A stretch of 64,000 bases of DNA from Pseudomonas caricapapayae (GTDB taxonomy: Bacteria; Pseudomonadota; Gammaproteobacteria; Pseudomonadales; Pseudomonadaceae): contig NZ_LJPW01000089.1 in assembly GCF_001400735.1 (NCBI RefSeq), positions 1-64,000 of the forward strand, written 5' to 3'. The position numbers were made by a program, and so were the translations under genes. Positions 35,538-45,213 of this stretch are shown piece after piece. The first letter of the stretch is position 1. Every line of letters starts with the position of its first letter. The notes beneath the pieces were generated by a model. That model was not told the DNA's origin and ran no database searches. It saw only the letters and a list, made by a program, of their open reading frames with translations.

Positions 35538-38372
35538 TCAGGCTTTGTCCCGAGTCAACAAAGGCTTCAGATAATGCCCGGTGTAGGACTGTTCCATTTC
35601 GGCGACCTGTTCAGGTGTGCCGGTCGCGATGATCTGTCCACCTCTTGAACCGCCTTCCGGACCGAGGTCCACCAGCCAGTCGGCGGTCTTGATGACATCC
35701 AGATTGTGCTCGATCACCACCACCGTATTGCCGTGGTCGCGCAGGCGATGCAACACATCCAGCAGCTGCTGAATATCCGCAAAATGCAGGCCCGTAGTCG
35801 GTTCGTCGAGGATGTACAGCGTCTTGCCGGTGTCGCGCTTGGACAACTCACGCGACAGCTTGACCCGCTGTGCCTCACCGCCTGACAAAGTCGTCGCCGA
35901 TTGCCCCAGCTTGATATAGGAAAGCCCTACATCCATCAGGGTTTGCAGCTTGCGCGTCAGTGCAGGTACGGCATCGAAAAACTCGCGAGCTTCCTCGATG
36001 GTCATTTCCAGCACTTCATGGACACTTTTGCCCTTGTACTTGATCTCGAGCGTCTCACGGTTGTAACGCTTGCTCTTGCACACGTCGCAGGGCACGTAGA
36101 TGTCCGGCAGAAAGTGCATCTCGACCTTGATCAGCCCGTCGCCCTGGCATGCCTCGCAGCGACCGCCTTTGACGTTGAACGAGAACCGTCCAGGGCCGTA
36201 GCCCCGTGAGCGTGATTCAGGTACACCGGCAAACAGTTCGCGAATCGGCGTGAACAGCCCGGTGTACGTCGCCGGGTTGGAGCGCGGCGTACGACCGATA
36301 GGGCTCTGGTCGATGTCCACGACCTTGTCCAGATGCTGCAGGCCATTGATGCTGTCGTGCGTGGCAGCCTCAAGCGTCGTCGCGCCGTTCAGCGCGGTGG
36401 CGCTCAACGGGAACAGCGTGTTGTTGATCAGCGTCGACTTACCCGACCCGGAAACGCCCGTCACGCAAGTCAGCAGACCAATCGGAATCTCGAGATTGAC
36501 GTTCTGCAGATTGTTGCCGCGCGCGCCCTTGAGCGTCAGCGACAGCTTTTTATTACGCGGGGTGCGCTTGGCGGGTACAGCAATCTTCACGCGCCCCGAC
36601 AGGTATTTGCCGGTCAGCGAGTCAGGGTGCGACATCACCTCGTCCGGCGTACCTTCGGCAACGATGTGACCACCATGCACGCCGGCCCCCGGGCCAATAT
36701 CGACTACATAGTCGGCCAGGCGAATCGCATCCTCATCGTGCTCCACCACAATCACGGTGTTGCCGATGTCGCGCAGGTGTTTGAGCGTGCCCAGCAAACG
36801 ATCGTTATCGCGCTGGTGCAGGCCAATGGACGGCTCGTCGAGGATGTACATCACCCCGACCAGACCCGCACCGATCTGGCTGGCCAGACGAATCCGCTGG
36901 GCTTCGCCGCCGGACAGCGTGTCCGCGCTGCGATCCAGGGTCAGATAGTCCAGGCCGACATTGACCAGAAACTGCAGACGCTCACGGATTTCCTTGAGGA
37001 TCTTGTCTGCGATTTCACCGCGCCTTCCGGTCAATTTGAGCGCTTCGAAATAATGTGTGGCGTCGCCAATCGGCAAATTGGTTACCGCAGGCAAGGTCTT
37101 TTCGCCTACCCACACATGGCGCGCTTCACGACGCAGACGAGTGCCTCGGCAATCAGGGCACGGCTGCGTGCCGAGGAATTTGGCCAGCTCTTCGCGTACG
37201 GTCGCCGATTCGGTTTCCCGATAACGGCGCTCCAGATTCGGCACAATGCCTTCGAACGGGTGTGCACGCTTGACGATATCGCCGCGGTCATTCAGATAGC
37301 GGAAGTCGACACTCTGCGAGCCACTGCCGTTGAGCAGGATCTTCTGCATGTCGGCAGGGATTTCCTTGAACGGCACCTCCAGGCTGAAGCCATAGTGCTT
37401 GGAGAGCGACCCAAGCATCTGGAAGTAATAAACGTTACGCCTGTCCCAGCCACGTATCGCGCCTTCGGCAAGCGTCAGCTCGGCATTCACCAGTCGCTTG
37501 ATATCAAAGAACTGCTTCACGCCCAGGCCGTCGCAGGTCGGGCATGCGCCAGCCGGGTTGTTGAAGGAGAACAGTTTCGGCTCCAGCTCGCTGATCGCAT
37601 GGCCACAGATCGGGCAGGCGAAGCGGGCAGAGAAAATCACTTCTTCGCCTGGCTCATCGTCCATTGGTGCGACCAACGCGATACCGTCGGCCAGCTTCAA
37701 CGCGGTTTCAAAGGATTCCGCCAGACGCTGTTGCAGATCGGCGCGGACCTTGAAGCGATCCACGACCACATCAATCGAGTGCTTCTTCTGCTTGTCCAGC
37801 TTCGGCAACTCATCCAGCTCACACAGCTTGCCGTTGACCCGCGCGCGGACAAAACCTTGCGCGCGCAGCTCTTCAAAAACCGACAGGTGCTCACCCTTGC
37901 GCTCGCGGACAACCGGCGCAAGCAGCATCAGCTTGCTGCCCTCAGGCTGAGTCAGCACCAGATCAACCATCTGGCTGACAGTCTGGGCCTCCAGCGGGAT
38001 ATCGTGGTCCGGGCAGCGCGGTTGTCCGACTCGCGCATACAAAAGGCGCAGGTAGTCGTAAATCTCGGTGATCGTCCCCACGGTCGAACGCGGGTTGTGC
38101 GACGTCGATTTCTGCTCGATGGAAATCGCTGGCGACAAACCTTCGATCGTGTCGACGTCCGGCTTTTCCATCATCGACAGGAACTGTCGGGCATAGGCAG
38201 ACAGCGATTCGACATAACGGCGTTGCCCTTCGGCGTACAGCGTATCGAAAGCCAGCGAAGACTTGCCTGAGCCGGAGAGCCCGGTGATGACGATCAGTTT
38301 GTCGCGGGGAAGTGTCAGGTCAATATTTTTCAGGTTGTGGGTTCGTGCCCCACGTATCAGGATCTTGTCCAC
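35538..38372 (-). CDS. uvrA: UvrABC excinuclease subunit A
   Basis: UvrA is the damage-recognition ATPase of nucleotide excision repair. The product is 944 residues when started at GTG 38372, giving the standard [21 protein letters not shown] terminus. The frame is open to 38906, but that extension overlaps the divergent MFS gene and is not family sequence. Walker A motifs are GLSGSGKSS (31-39) and GVSGSGKST (about 641). Both ABC signatures (LSGGEAQR) and zinc modules (CPICG...CPTC and CEACQGD...CDVC) are intact. Confidence 0.97.
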   Translation of the reverse strand: MDKILIRGARTHNLKNIDLTLPRDKLIVITGLSGSGKSSLAFDTLYAEGQRRYVESLSAYARQFLSMMEKPDVDTIEGLSPAISIEQKSTSHNPRSTVGTITEIYDYLRLLYARVGQPRCPDHDIPLEAQTVSQMVDLVLTQPEGSKLMLLAPVVRERKGEHLSVFEELRAQGFVRARVNGKLCELDELPKLDKQKKHSIDVVVDRFKVRADLQQRLAESFETALKLADGIALVAPMDDEPGEEVIFSARFACPICGHAISELEPKLFSFNNPAGACPTCDGLGVKQFFDIKRLVNAELTLAEGAIRGWDRRNVYYFQMLGSLSKHYGFSLEVPFKEIPADMQKILLNGSGSQSVDFRYLNDRGDIVKRAHPFEGIVPNLERRYRETESATVREELAKFLGTQPCPDCRGTRLRREARHVWVGEKTLPAVTNLPIGDATHYFEALKLTGRRGEIADKILKEIRERLQFLVNVGLDYLTLDRSADTLSGGEAQRIRLASQIGAGLVGVMYILDEPSIGLHQRDNDRLLGTLKHLRDIGNTVIVVEHDEDAIRLADYVVDIGPGAGVHGGHIVAEGTPDEVMSHPDSLTGKYLSGRVKIAVPAKRTPRNKKLSLTLKGARGNNLQNVNLEIPIGLLTCVTGVSGSGKSTLINNTLFPLSATALNGATTLEAATHDSINGLQHLDKVVDIDQSPIGRTPRSNPATYTGLFTPIRELFAGVPESRSRGYGPGRFSFNVKGGRCEACQGDGLIKVEMHFLPDIYVPCDVCKSKRYNRETLEIKYKGKSVHEVLEMTIEEAREFFDAVPALTRKLQTLMDVGLSYIKLGQSATTLSGGEAQRVKLSRELSKRDTGKTLYILDEPTTGLHFADIQQLLDVLHRLRDHGNTVVVIEHNLDVIKTADWLVDLGPEGGSRGGQIIATGTPEQVAEMEQSYTGHYLKPLLTRDKA

Positions 38373-38403
38373 TGCGGCCTCGCTTGGCGGGCATAAACGA
38401 CGG

Positions 38404-38433
38404 AGTATAAGGCTCCGAGCCATTACGCGGCAA
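38404..38433 (-). promoter_or_regulatory. Candidate uvrA promoter
   Basis: On the minus strand, TTGCCG (38428-38433) and TATACT (38404-38409) are spaced by 18 bases, with the start expected about 25 bases before the uvrA GTG. No convincing LexA operator (CTG-N10-CAG type) was found in the uvrA-MFS gap, so SOS control is not supported by sight. Confidence 0.5.
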
Positions 38434-38501
38434 AGCGTCGCGTATGTGCTGTACAACGATGGGACTGGTAGAATCGCCGCCGGTTCACACGAGGTTATTC
38501 C

Positions 38502-39896
38502 ATGCACGATACCCACAGCGAGCGTATGAGTAGCGGCGAGACCCGCGCAGCAGGCGGTCTGGCCCTGGTGTTCGCGTTCCGCATGCTTGGCATGTTCATG
38601 GTTTTGCCGGTTCTGGCAACCTACGGCATGGATCTGGCGGGCGCGAGTCCTGCACTGATCGGTCTGGCGATTGGCGCTTACGGCCTCACTCAGGCTGTGT
38701 TGCAGATTCCGTTCGGGATCATTTCCGACCGTATCGGACGGCGACCGGTCATTTATCTCGGCCTGATCGTTTTTGCGATCGGCAGCGTGGTGGCAGCAAA
38801 CGCCGATTCGATCTGGGGGATCATTGCCGGGCGCATCCTGCAGGGCGCTGGCGCGATTTCCGCTGCGGTCATGGCCTTGCTGTCTGACCTGACCCGCGAG
38901 CAGCACCGCACCAAGGCCATGGCCATGATCGGCATGACCATCGGTCTGTCGTTCGCTATCGCGATGGTGGTCGGCCCCGTGATCACCGGCGTGTTCGGTC
39001 TTTCAGGGTTGTTCCTGGCCACCGGCGGCATGGCCTTGCTGGGTATTCTCATCGTCGCGTTTGTGGTGCCCAAGGCCAATGGCCCGTTGATGCACCGCGA
39101 ATCCGGCGTTGCCAAACAGGCGTTGGGGGCTACCTTGCGTCATCCAGACCTGCTGCGCCTGGATTTGGGTATCTTCGTGTTGCACGCCATGCTCATGTCC
39201 AGCTTTGTAGCCTTGCCGCTGGCGCTGGTCGAAAAAGCCGGTTTGCCCAAGGAAGAGCACTGGTGGGTCTACCTGACCGCCTTGCTGGTTTCCTTCTTCG
39301 CGATGATCCCGTTCATCATCTATGGCGAGAAGAAACGTCAAATGAAGCGCGTTCTGCTGGGCGCCGTCACAGTTTTGATGCTGGCTGAGCTATTCTTCTG
39401 GGCCTACGGGGACACGTTGCGGGCACTGGTCATCGGGACAGTGGTATTCTTCACGGCGTTCAACCTGCTGGAAGCGTCCTTGCCGTCGCTGATCAGCAAG
39501 GTTTCACCGGCTGGCGGAAAAGGCACGGCGATGGGAGTTTATTCCACCAGCCAGTTTCTTGGATCGGCCGCAGGTGGGATACTGGGCGGCTGGTTGTTCC
39601 AGCATGGTGGGCTCGATGTGGTGTTCCTTGGTGGTGCAGCCATGGCCGCCGTCTGGCTCGCCTTCGCAGTGACCATGCGCGAACCGCCTTACGTGACCAG
39701 CCTACGTCTGCCGTTGTCGCCGCAGGCGCAGCGTGAAGCAGGCCTGGCAGAGCGTTTGATGTCCGTAGCAGGCGTGACAGATGCAGTGGTGGTTGCTGAA
39801 GAGGCGGCCATCTACATAAAACTCGACACAAAATTATTGGATCGTGCCTCTCTCGAAAAGCTGGTCAATCCAGCGTCAGAAGCGTGCGAAGCCTAG
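38502..39896 (+). CDS. YajR-like major facilitator superfamily transporter with C-terminal ferredoxin-like domain
   Basis: A 464-residue inner-membrane protein with twelve predicted transmembrane helices. The MFS motif A is seen between helices 2 and 3 ([12 protein letters not shown]). After helix 12 (about residue 395) there is a soluble tail of some 65 residues with a beta-alpha-beta pattern ([21 protein letters not shown]) like the YAM domain of E. coli YajR. YajR is a proton-driven exporter of unknown natural substrate. The gene lies between uvrA and ssb, which are direct divergent neighbours in E. coli, so it is an insertion in that pair common to pseudomonads. Substrate is unknown. Confidence 0.85.
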   Translation: MHDTHSERMSSGETRAAGGLALVFAFRMLGMFMVLPVLATYGMDLAGASPALIGLAIGAYGLTQAVLQIPFGIISDRIGRRPVIYLGLIVFAIGSVVAANADSIWGIIAGRILQGAGAISAAVMALLSDLTREQHRTKAMAMIGMTIGLSFAIAMVVGPVITGVFGLSGLFLATGGMALLGILIVAFVVPKANGPLMHRESGVAKQALGATLRHPDLLRLDLGIFVLHAMLMSSFVALPLALVEKAGLPKEEHWWVYLTALLVSFFAMIPFIIYGEKKRQMKRVLLGAVTVLMLAELFFWAYGDTLRALVIGTVVFFTAFNLLEASLPSLISKVSPAGGKGTAMGVYSTSQFLGSAAGGILGGWLFQHGGLDVVFLGGAAMAAVWLAFAVTMREPPYVTSLRLPLSPQAQREAGLAERLMSVAGVTDAVVVAEEAAIYIKLDTKLLDRASLEKLVNPASEACEA

Positions 39897-39905
39897 GAGA
39901 ACGTT

Positions 39906-40469
39906 ATGGCCCGTGGGGTTAACAAAGTCATATTGGTCGGTACATGCGGCCAGGATCCCGAAGTTCGCTACTTGCCTAACGGTAACGCCGTGACCAACCT
40001 GAGTCTGGCAACCAGCGAACAATGGACTGACAAGCAGACCGGTCAGAAAGTCGAAAAGACCGAGTGGCACCGTGTATCGATGTTCGGCAAGGTCGCCGAG
40101 ATCGCCGGCGAATACCTGCGCAAGGGTTCGCAGGTCTACATCGAAGGCAAACTGCAGACCCGCGAGTGGGAAAAAGACGGCATCAAGCGCTACACCACTG
40201 AAATCGTCGTCGACATGCAGGGCACCATGCAACTGCTGGGCGGCCGTCCTCAGGGCGACTCCCAACAAGGTCAGGGCGGCGGCAACTACAACCAGTCCGC
40301 ACCTCGTCCACAGCAGTCGCGTCCACAGCAATCGGCACCGCAGCAGTCTGCACCTCAGCAGAACTACAACCAGCAGCCGCCACAACGCGACTCGCGCCCG
40401 GCACCGCAACAACAAGCGCCGCAGCCAGCTGCTGATTTCGACAGCTTTGATGATGATATTCCGTTCTAG
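39906..40469 (+). CDS. ssb: Single-stranded DNA-binding protein
   Basis: SSB coats single-stranded DNA in replication, repair and recombination. The 187-residue protein has the OB-fold at residues 1 to about 110 ([40 protein letters not shown]). A long glutamine-, proline- and serine-rich disordered linker follows. It ends with the acidic protein-recruiting tip DDDIPF. The linker repeats QQSAPQQ-like units. Start is nine bases after the MFS stop, suggesting co-transcription. Confidence 0.97.
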   Translation: MARGVNKVILVGTCGQDPEVRYLPNGNAVTNLSLATSEQWTDKQTGQKVEKTEWHRVSMFGKVAEIAGEYLRKGSQVYIEGKLQTREWEKDGIKRYTTEIVVDMQGTMQLLGGRPQGDSQQGQGGGNYNQSAPRPQQSRPQQSAPQQSAPQQNYNQQPPQRDSRPAPQQQAPQPAADFDSFDDDIPF

Positions 40470-40504
40470 GATCGCTGAAACCTGCTGTTCAGGTCCAGAA
40501 CCGG

Positions 40505-40530
40505 AGCCCCCGTTTATCGGGGGCTTCTTG
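40505..40530 (+). terminator. Intrinsic terminator after ssb
   Basis: AGCCCCCG (40505-40512) pairs with CGGGGGCT (40518-40525) around TTTAT, followed by TCTT. It lies at the convergent junction with the xylanase operon. Confidence 0.8.
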
Positions 40531-40596
40531 GTTTTCAGGGATCAGAAAGCGCGGAACCGCTCTGGCTGTAATGCTGCCGTGAAAGCCGCTGGGCAC

Positions 40597-41709
40597 CTAA
40601 AACCGCGCATCCTTCTGCATTTGCGCGTTTTCGAAACAATGCGCGATCACCCAGCTTGTTGGCTTCACTTCACCTCGCGGGCCAAACGCCAATGCCCGTT
40701 GTGCCAACGGCCCGTTGCTGGTCGTGGCTCCGGCAATATGCGGGCTGTCCCACACACCCCAGGTGATAACTGTCGACACCGAGCGCGTAGCAAGGATCAG
40801 GTCCAGATAGCGCTTATAGGTTTGCGCAACCGTCCCATCGCGTTCTGTGATGGACCCCGTCAAGTGGTTGTCGTCGACGTCGAGTTCCGTGATGTGGATC
40901 GACAACCCAATATCACGCACTTCAAGAATAAAGCGAGACAGGTCCGGACTAAATGTGTCGCCTGCACGCAGGTGGGACTGAATACCCAGACCGTGTATCG
41001 GAATGCCCCGCTGCTTGAGACCACGCAGCAGGGCGAGCACGGCGGTGCGTCGGCTTTCGCTGTAATGGGTATCCTTTTCCAGGCCGTAATCGTTATAGCA
41101 GAGCAGGGCGTCCGGGTCGGCCTTGTGCGCAGCGTTGAAGGCTATGTCCAGATAGCGAGGCCCGAGCATCTGATACCAGAATGAATTGCGCAGCCCGCCA
41201 GGCTGGCCGTCCTCCAGCTGGATGGCTTCGTTGACGACGTCCCATGCACTGATGAGGCCACGATAATGGCTGGCGACGGTACTGATGTGCGCCGTCAGCA
41301 CCGCTTCGGCGTTCGTCGGGGTAACGGTGTGGTGAACCCAGTCGGGTAACGAACGATGCCAGCAGAAGGTGTGCCCGCGCATATGCTGGTCATGCGCTTT
41401 CGCAAACGCTGCGATTGCGTCAGCGGGCGCGAAGTTATAACGCTCTGGTTCGGGGTGGACGGTCTGCCACTTCAAGGCGTTTTCTGGCACTACGATGCTG
41501 GCCTGATGGGCGACCAGTTCCCGGTAGGCCGCGTCGTCATTCAGCTTCGCCGGGTCAACCGCAAAGCCGAACCGTATGCCTCTCTCGGCTGCAGGCTGGC
41601 GCAACGCGGTAAAAGTTTCTGCAGCCAGCAATCTGCTGTCCACAAAGGGCAGACATGCCATCAGGCGGGCAAACGCAGTCAGAAAACTGCGTCGACTAGT
41701 CCGACGCAT
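40597..41709 (-). CDS. GH10 endo-1,4-beta-xylanase with Tat signal
   Basis: A 370-residue glycoside hydrolase family 10 enzyme, predicted to cut beta-1,4-xylan of plant cell walls by a retaining mechanism. The N terminus has a twin-arginine motif (TSRRSFLTA, residues 4-12) and a hydrophobic stretch, so export in folded form is likely. Family landmarks are RGHTFCWH (111-118), the acid/base E161 in WDVVNEA and the nucleophile E275 in HITELDV. It is the last gene of the ugp-like operon: its ATG shares a base with the stop of the phosphatase gene (TAATG). No carbohydrate-binding module is visible. Periplasmic or extracellular location is inferred. Confidence 0.88.
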   Translation of the reverse strand: MRRTSRRSFLTAFARLMACLPFVDSRLLAAETFTALRQPAAERGIRFGFAVDPAKLNDDAAYRELVAHQASIVVPENALKWQTVHPEPERYNFAPADAIAAFAKAHDQHMRGHTFCWHRSLPDWVHHTVTPTNAEAVLTAHISTVASHYRGLISAWDVVNEAIQLEDGQPGGLRNSFWYQMLGPRYLDIAFNAAHKADPDALLCYNDYGLEKDTHYSESRRTAVLALLRGLKQRGIPIHGLGIQSHLRAGDTFSPDLSRFILEVRDIGLSIHITELDVDDNHLTGSITERDGTVAQTYKRYLDLILATRSVSTVITWGVWDSPHIAGATTSNGPLAQRALAFGPRGEVKPTSWVIAHCFENAQMQKDARF

Positions 41710-42452
41710 TACGCACCAAAAATCCCCATCAACTCCTCACGCCCCACCATCACTGTCATCGACCCTTGTTTCTGGTCGCCCTCAATCGTGCACAGCAACC
41801 CAGCCTCGCGACAAATCACAGCCCCTGCTGCGATGTCCCACAGGCTGGTGAATTTCTCCATGTAGCCGTCCGTCTGCCCCAAAGCGGCGAACGCCAGGCC
41901 GATGGTGGCGCAGCGATAACCGGCAAGGCCCCAGCCCTGTCGGCGCAGGCTCAGGTGCAGTTTGCCCATCTCTTCGGCGTCCCAGCGGGTGTTTTCGCCT
42001 ACGCCGGCAATACGCAAGTGCTCTGGTGGCTGAGGGCGGACAAAGGGGACGCCGTTACGCAGCAAGCCATCGCCCGTGCGGGCGGCCAGGGTGTAGCCCA
42101 GTGCCGGGTAGGCGACGACGCCGATTTCGGGCTCGCCTGCCGACATGTACGCCACAGCGATTCCCCACAATGGGGTGCCGCGCAGGTAGTTGCCAGTGCC
42201 GTCAATGGGATCGATAACCCAGCCATCGGTGATGAATTCGCCGCCCATTTCTTCGCCGAGGATTGTATCGTCGGGGAAGTGTTTGCCCAATTCGGCACGA
42301 AGCAGTTGTTCCACCTCGAAGTCGGCGCGGGAAACGAGGTCTTGCGCGCTTTTGGTGGTGATGTCGAGGGTGTGGCGGTCGTTGAAGTAGGCCATGGCCA
42401 GGCCAGTGGCTTTTTCTACGGCTTGCATGGCGACGCTGAGTCTTTTGTTCAT
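41709..42452 (-). CDS. Inositol monophosphatase family protein
   Basis: A 247-residue lithium-sensitive-type phosphatase. It has all three metal-site motifs: GEEMGG (about 66-71), the signature DPIDGTGN (81-88) and WDIAAGAV (205-212). Family members hydrolyse inositol-1-phosphate and sometimes other sugar or glycerol phosphates. The gene is not suhB, which normally lies elsewhere with other neighbours. It overlaps the phosphodiesterase gene by four bases and the xylanase gene by one. That context points to dephosphorylating a product of glycerophosphodiester cleavage. Substrate is inferred, not shown. Confidence 0.82.
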   Translation of the reverse strand: MNKRLSVAMQAVEKATGLAMAYFNDRHTLDITTKSAQDLVSRADFEVEQLLRAELGKHFPDDTILGEEMGGEFITDGWVIDPIDGTGNYLRGTPLWGIAVAYMSAGEPEIGVVAYPALGYTLAARTGDGLLRNGVPFVRPQPPEHLRIAGVGENTRWDAEEMGKLHLSLRRQGWGLAGYRCATIGLAFAALGQTDGYMEKFTSLWDIAAGAVICREAGLLCTIEGDQKQGSMTVMVGREELMGIFGA

Positions 42453-43210
42453 TGCAGACAGCCTCCGTTGGGCAGGTTCAACAAGTCCGGGTAATCACTG
42501 AGAATCGACTGTGCGCCATGTTCCAGCAGGTAGCGCGCACGTTTTGGGCTGTTGATGGTAGCCACGGCGAATTCGACGCCGCTGCTTTTCAGGCGGACAA
42601 GGTGATGGTCATCGAGCATGTCGTCAAGTACGTGAAGTATTCGACAGTCATATTCGGCCAGCAGCGCGACCGGGTCGGCAGGGGCCACCACCGAGGCGAT
42701 GGCCAAGGGCACGTCAGCCCATAACCGGCGTGCGGCCTTTAGGGAGCGTACTGAAAAACTGGATACGAACAGTTGATCATTGCCGGTGGGCCACAGGTTT
42801 TTGAGGATCGGCATCACCACCTCAGCCGTTTCGATATCGTCGCCAATGGTCGGCTTGAGTTCGACCTGCAAGCCAAGGTTGAGGCGCAGCGCGCAAGCCA
42901 CGATCTCTTCAAAGGTGGGGATCTGCAAGCCTGCGAATTCAGGGGCGAACCAGCTGCCTGCGTCCAGTTTGCGGATGGCCTCAAGTTCGTGAAGCACGAC
43001 CGCGCCGCGCCCGTTGGTAGTTCGGTCCAGCAAGTCGTCATGAATCACGACAGGCTGGCCATCACGGGTCAGTTTCACGTCGATCTCGACCCACTCGGCG
43101 CCGCACTCGGCAGCTTTCTCCAGGGCCAGCAGGGTGTTTTCCGGCACGTAAGCCTTGGCACCACGATGGGCAATCAGGGACGAACGGACGAGGGGGGCGG
43201 ATTTGGGCAT
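42449..43210 (-). CDS. ugpQ: Glycerophosphodiester phosphodiesterase (UgpQ-like)
   Basis: A 253-residue GDPD-family TIM-barrel enzyme that hydrolyses deacylated phospholipids such as glycerophosphocholine or glycerophosphoinositol. Catalytic landmarks are HRG (15-17), PENT (23-26), E42 and D44 in EIDVKLTRD, and H57 in VVIHDD. No signal peptide is seen, so it is the cytoplasmic type that acts after import. It lies six bases after the ABC ATPase gene and overlaps the phosphatase gene by four bases. The gene order ugpB-A-E-C-Q matches the E. coli ugp operon. Confidence 0.9.
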   Translation of the reverse strand: MPKSAPLVRSSLIAHRGAKAYVPENTLLALEKAAECGAEWVEIDVKLTRDGQPVVIHDDLLDRTTNGRGAVVLHELEAIRKLDAGSWFAPEFAGLQIPTFEEIVACALRLNLGLQVELKPTIGDDIETAEVVMPILKNLWPTGNDQLFVSSFSVRSLKAARRLWADVPLAIASVVAPADPVALLAEYDCRILHVLDDMLDDHHLVRLKSSGVEFAVATINSPKRARYLLEHGAQSILSDYPDLLNLPNGGCLQ

Positions 43211-43216
43211 GGCGGG

Positions 43217-44323
43217 TCACTTGGCGGTTTGGGAGAAGGAAACGAGCTGGCGTTGGCCACTCTCGATATCGAACAGCAGTGGCGCGGGGCTGATGGCGAG
43301 TCGAACCTGGGTGCAGGGCATCAGATGTTGCCGCTCGGCGAGGCTGACGACACAGCGTGTTCCAGCGAGTTGGCAATACAGCAGGCTGTGGCTGCCCAGA
43401 TTCTCCGAAGACTCCACCGTGGCGATGACGCCTGTCTGGTCGAGTGCGAAGGTTTCGGGGCGCAGGCCCATCAGCCATTTGCCTGTGCAGTTGCTGGCAA
43501 CGCCGAGTCTGACGGGCAGGCGTTGCCCGTCCGCGAGCATCAAAACGTTGTCGTCCAGACAATGCACAGGCAGCAGGTTCATGGGCGGGGTGCCAATGAA
43601 GCCAGCGACGAAAATGCTCGCGGGTTGATCGTAGATGTCAGTGGGCGTGCCGATTTGTTCGACATGGCCTTTGTTGAGGATCACCACGCGCTCGGCGAGG
43701 GTCATGGCCTCGGTCTGATCGTGGGTAACGTACAGAATCGTTGCACCGGTCTGCTGGTGCAGGCGGCGAATCAACAAACGCATTTCATGGCGCAGCGCGC
43801 TGTCCAGGTTGCACAGCGGCTCATCGAACAGCAGGACTGGCGGTTTGCGGATCAGCGCACGACCGATGGCAACGCGCTGGCGCTGACCGCCGGAAAGCTC
43901 GCCGGGCTTGCGTTGCAACAGAGCCTCAAGACCCAGCGAGCCGGCACATTCGCGAATACGCTGCTCACGCTCCTTGCGTGAGATACGCGCCAGCTTGAGG
44001 GCGTAACCGATGTTGTCGGCCACGCTCATGTGCGGATAAAGCGCGTAGTTCTGAAACACCATGGCGCAGCCACGTTCCTTGGGCGGCAGACGCGTTACAT
44101 CACGGCCACCCATCAGGATTTGCCCCTGGCTGACGTCCTCCAGCCCGGCGACCATGCGCAGCAGCGTGGACTTGCCACACCCGGACGGGCCGAGGATGAC
44201 GTTAAGCTCGCCCGCTTTGAAAACCAGATCGAGCCCGTGAAGGATTTGTTCTGTGCCGTAGGTTTTGTGCAGGCCCTTGAGGACAATATCCGGTGCGCAG
44301 GCAATAGGGGTGAGCGCGGTCAT
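43217..44323 (-). CDS. ugpC: ABC transporter ATP-binding protein (UgpC-like)
   Basis: A 368-residue ATPase of the CUT1/MalK type that powers solute import. Walker A GPSGCGKST is at 45-53, the Q-loop at FQNYALYP (about 90-97), the signature LSGGQ at 143-147, Walker B LLFDEP at 164-169 and the switch histidine at 201. A C-terminal TOBE/regulatory domain from about residue 240 is the part that senses cytosolic signals in MalK and UgpC. Overlaps the upstream permease by four bases (ATGA). Confidence 0.9.
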   Translation of the reverse strand: MTALTPIACAPDIVLKGLHKTYGTEQILHGLDLVFKAGELNVILGPSGCGKSTLLRMVAGLEDVSQGQILMGGRDVTRLPPKERGCAMVFQNYALYPHMSVADNIGYALKLARISRKEREQRIRECAGSLGLEALLQRKPGELSGGQRQRVAIGRALIRKPPVLLFDEPLCNLDSALRHEMRLLIRRLHQQTGATILYVTHDQTEAMTLAERVVILNKGHVEQIGTPTDIYDQPASIFVAGFIGTPPMNLLPVHCLDDNVLMLADGQRLPVRLGVASNCTGKWLMGLRPETFALDQTGVIATVESSENLGSHSLLYCQLAGTRCVVSLAERQHLMPCTQVRLAISPAPLLFDIESGQRQLVSFSQTAK

Positions 44324-45213
44324 TTACCGACTCCGATCAGGCCTTTGACAAACCATCGCTGCATGAGCGCAATGACGAGTATGGGGGGCAGCATGCTGAC
44401 CACCGCGGCGGCCATCAGCAGGTTCCATTCGGGGACCTGAGTCGCATCGGTCGGTAGAAAGCTGGCAACGCCCAGCACCAGCGTGCGCATGTCCTCGCGA
44501 TTGGTTGCGACCAGTGGCCACAGGTAGTCTTTCCACGCACCGATGAACACCAGCGTACCGAGCGCCGCGAAGTTGGTCTTCGACAGTGGCAGCAGAATGT
44601 CGATGAAAAACCGCCAGGGTCCGGCACCGTCCATTCGTGCCGCCTCGACCAGTTCGGCGGGCAGCGTCTGATAGAACTGCCGGAACAGAAAGGTGCCGGT
44701 GGCCGAGGCAATCAGTGGCAGGGCGAGCCCGGTATAGCTGTCGAGCAGGTTGATGGTCGGCACCGGCAGCGACTGGATACCCAGCCATTGCAAAAGTGTC
44801 CGTAGCGGTCCGAGAAGGTCGCTGGCCACCGCATACGTAGGGATGATGCGCACTTCCAGCGGCAGCAGTAGCGCGCCCAGCACGGCGAAAAAAATCACCG
44901 AGGTGTAACGGCTGCGAAAGTACACCACGGCAAATGCCGTCAGCGCCGAAAGCGTCAGCTTGCCGATCACCACCAGCATGGCGACCAGCAGGCTGTTGCC
45001 CAGCAGACGCAGCAGATCGAGACGCCGGGTAACGTGTTGCAGATTCTCCAGCAACTGGTCGCCGGGCATGACCGCAAGGCCGTGGGCGAACAGCTGTGGG
45101 TTACTGACTGTCGCCGAGCAGACTGCAACGTACAGCGGCCCGAGCGCGAACACCAGCCCCAGCGTCAGCAGCAAATAAGCACCTGTGTCGAGCAGCCGAT
45201 GACGCTCGATCAT
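44320..45213 (-). CDS. ugpE: ABC transporter permease (UgpE/MalG type)
   Basis: A 297-residue inner-membrane permease with six predicted helices. The start at ATG 45213 was chosen because it forms an ATGA overlap with the upstream permease and gives a normal MalG-like N terminus; the frame is open to 45609 but that would run through the neighbouring gene. The ATPase-coupling EAA loop is clear near residue 200 (ELVEAARMDGAGPWRFF, then LLPLS). It pairs with the UgpA-type permease. Confidence 0.88.
   Translation of the reverse strand: MIERHRLLDTGAYLLLTLGLVFALGPLYVAVCSATVSNPQLFAHGLAVMPGDQLLENLQHVTRRLDLLRLLGNSLLVAMLVVIGKLTLSALTAFAVVYFRSRYTSVIFFAVLGALLLPLEVRIIPTYAVASDLLGPLRTLLQWLGIQSLPVPTINLLDSYTGLALPLIASATGTFLFRQFYQTLPAELVEAARMDGAGPWRFFIDILLPLSKTNFAALGTLVFIGAWKDYLWPLVATNREDMRTLVLGVASFLPTDATQVPEWNLLMAAAVVSMLPPILVIALMQRWFVKGLIGVGK

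Noticed and set aside
36333..38270. 645-codon frame opposite uvrA
   Set aside because: Shadow of uvrA; no family features and no start signals.
38373..38501. LexA operator between uvrA and the MFS gene
   Set aside because: CTGTACAACG at about 38449 starts like a LexA box, but the matching CAG half is not at the right distance.
38373..38906. N-terminal extension of the uvrA frame
   Set aside because: It overlaps the divergent MFS gene and reads as low-complexity shadow sequence. GTG 38372 gives the conserved UvrA N terminus.
42773..43981. 402-codon frame opposite the ugpC/ugpQ genes
   Set aside because: The minus-strand genes here have clear catalytic motifs; this frame has none.
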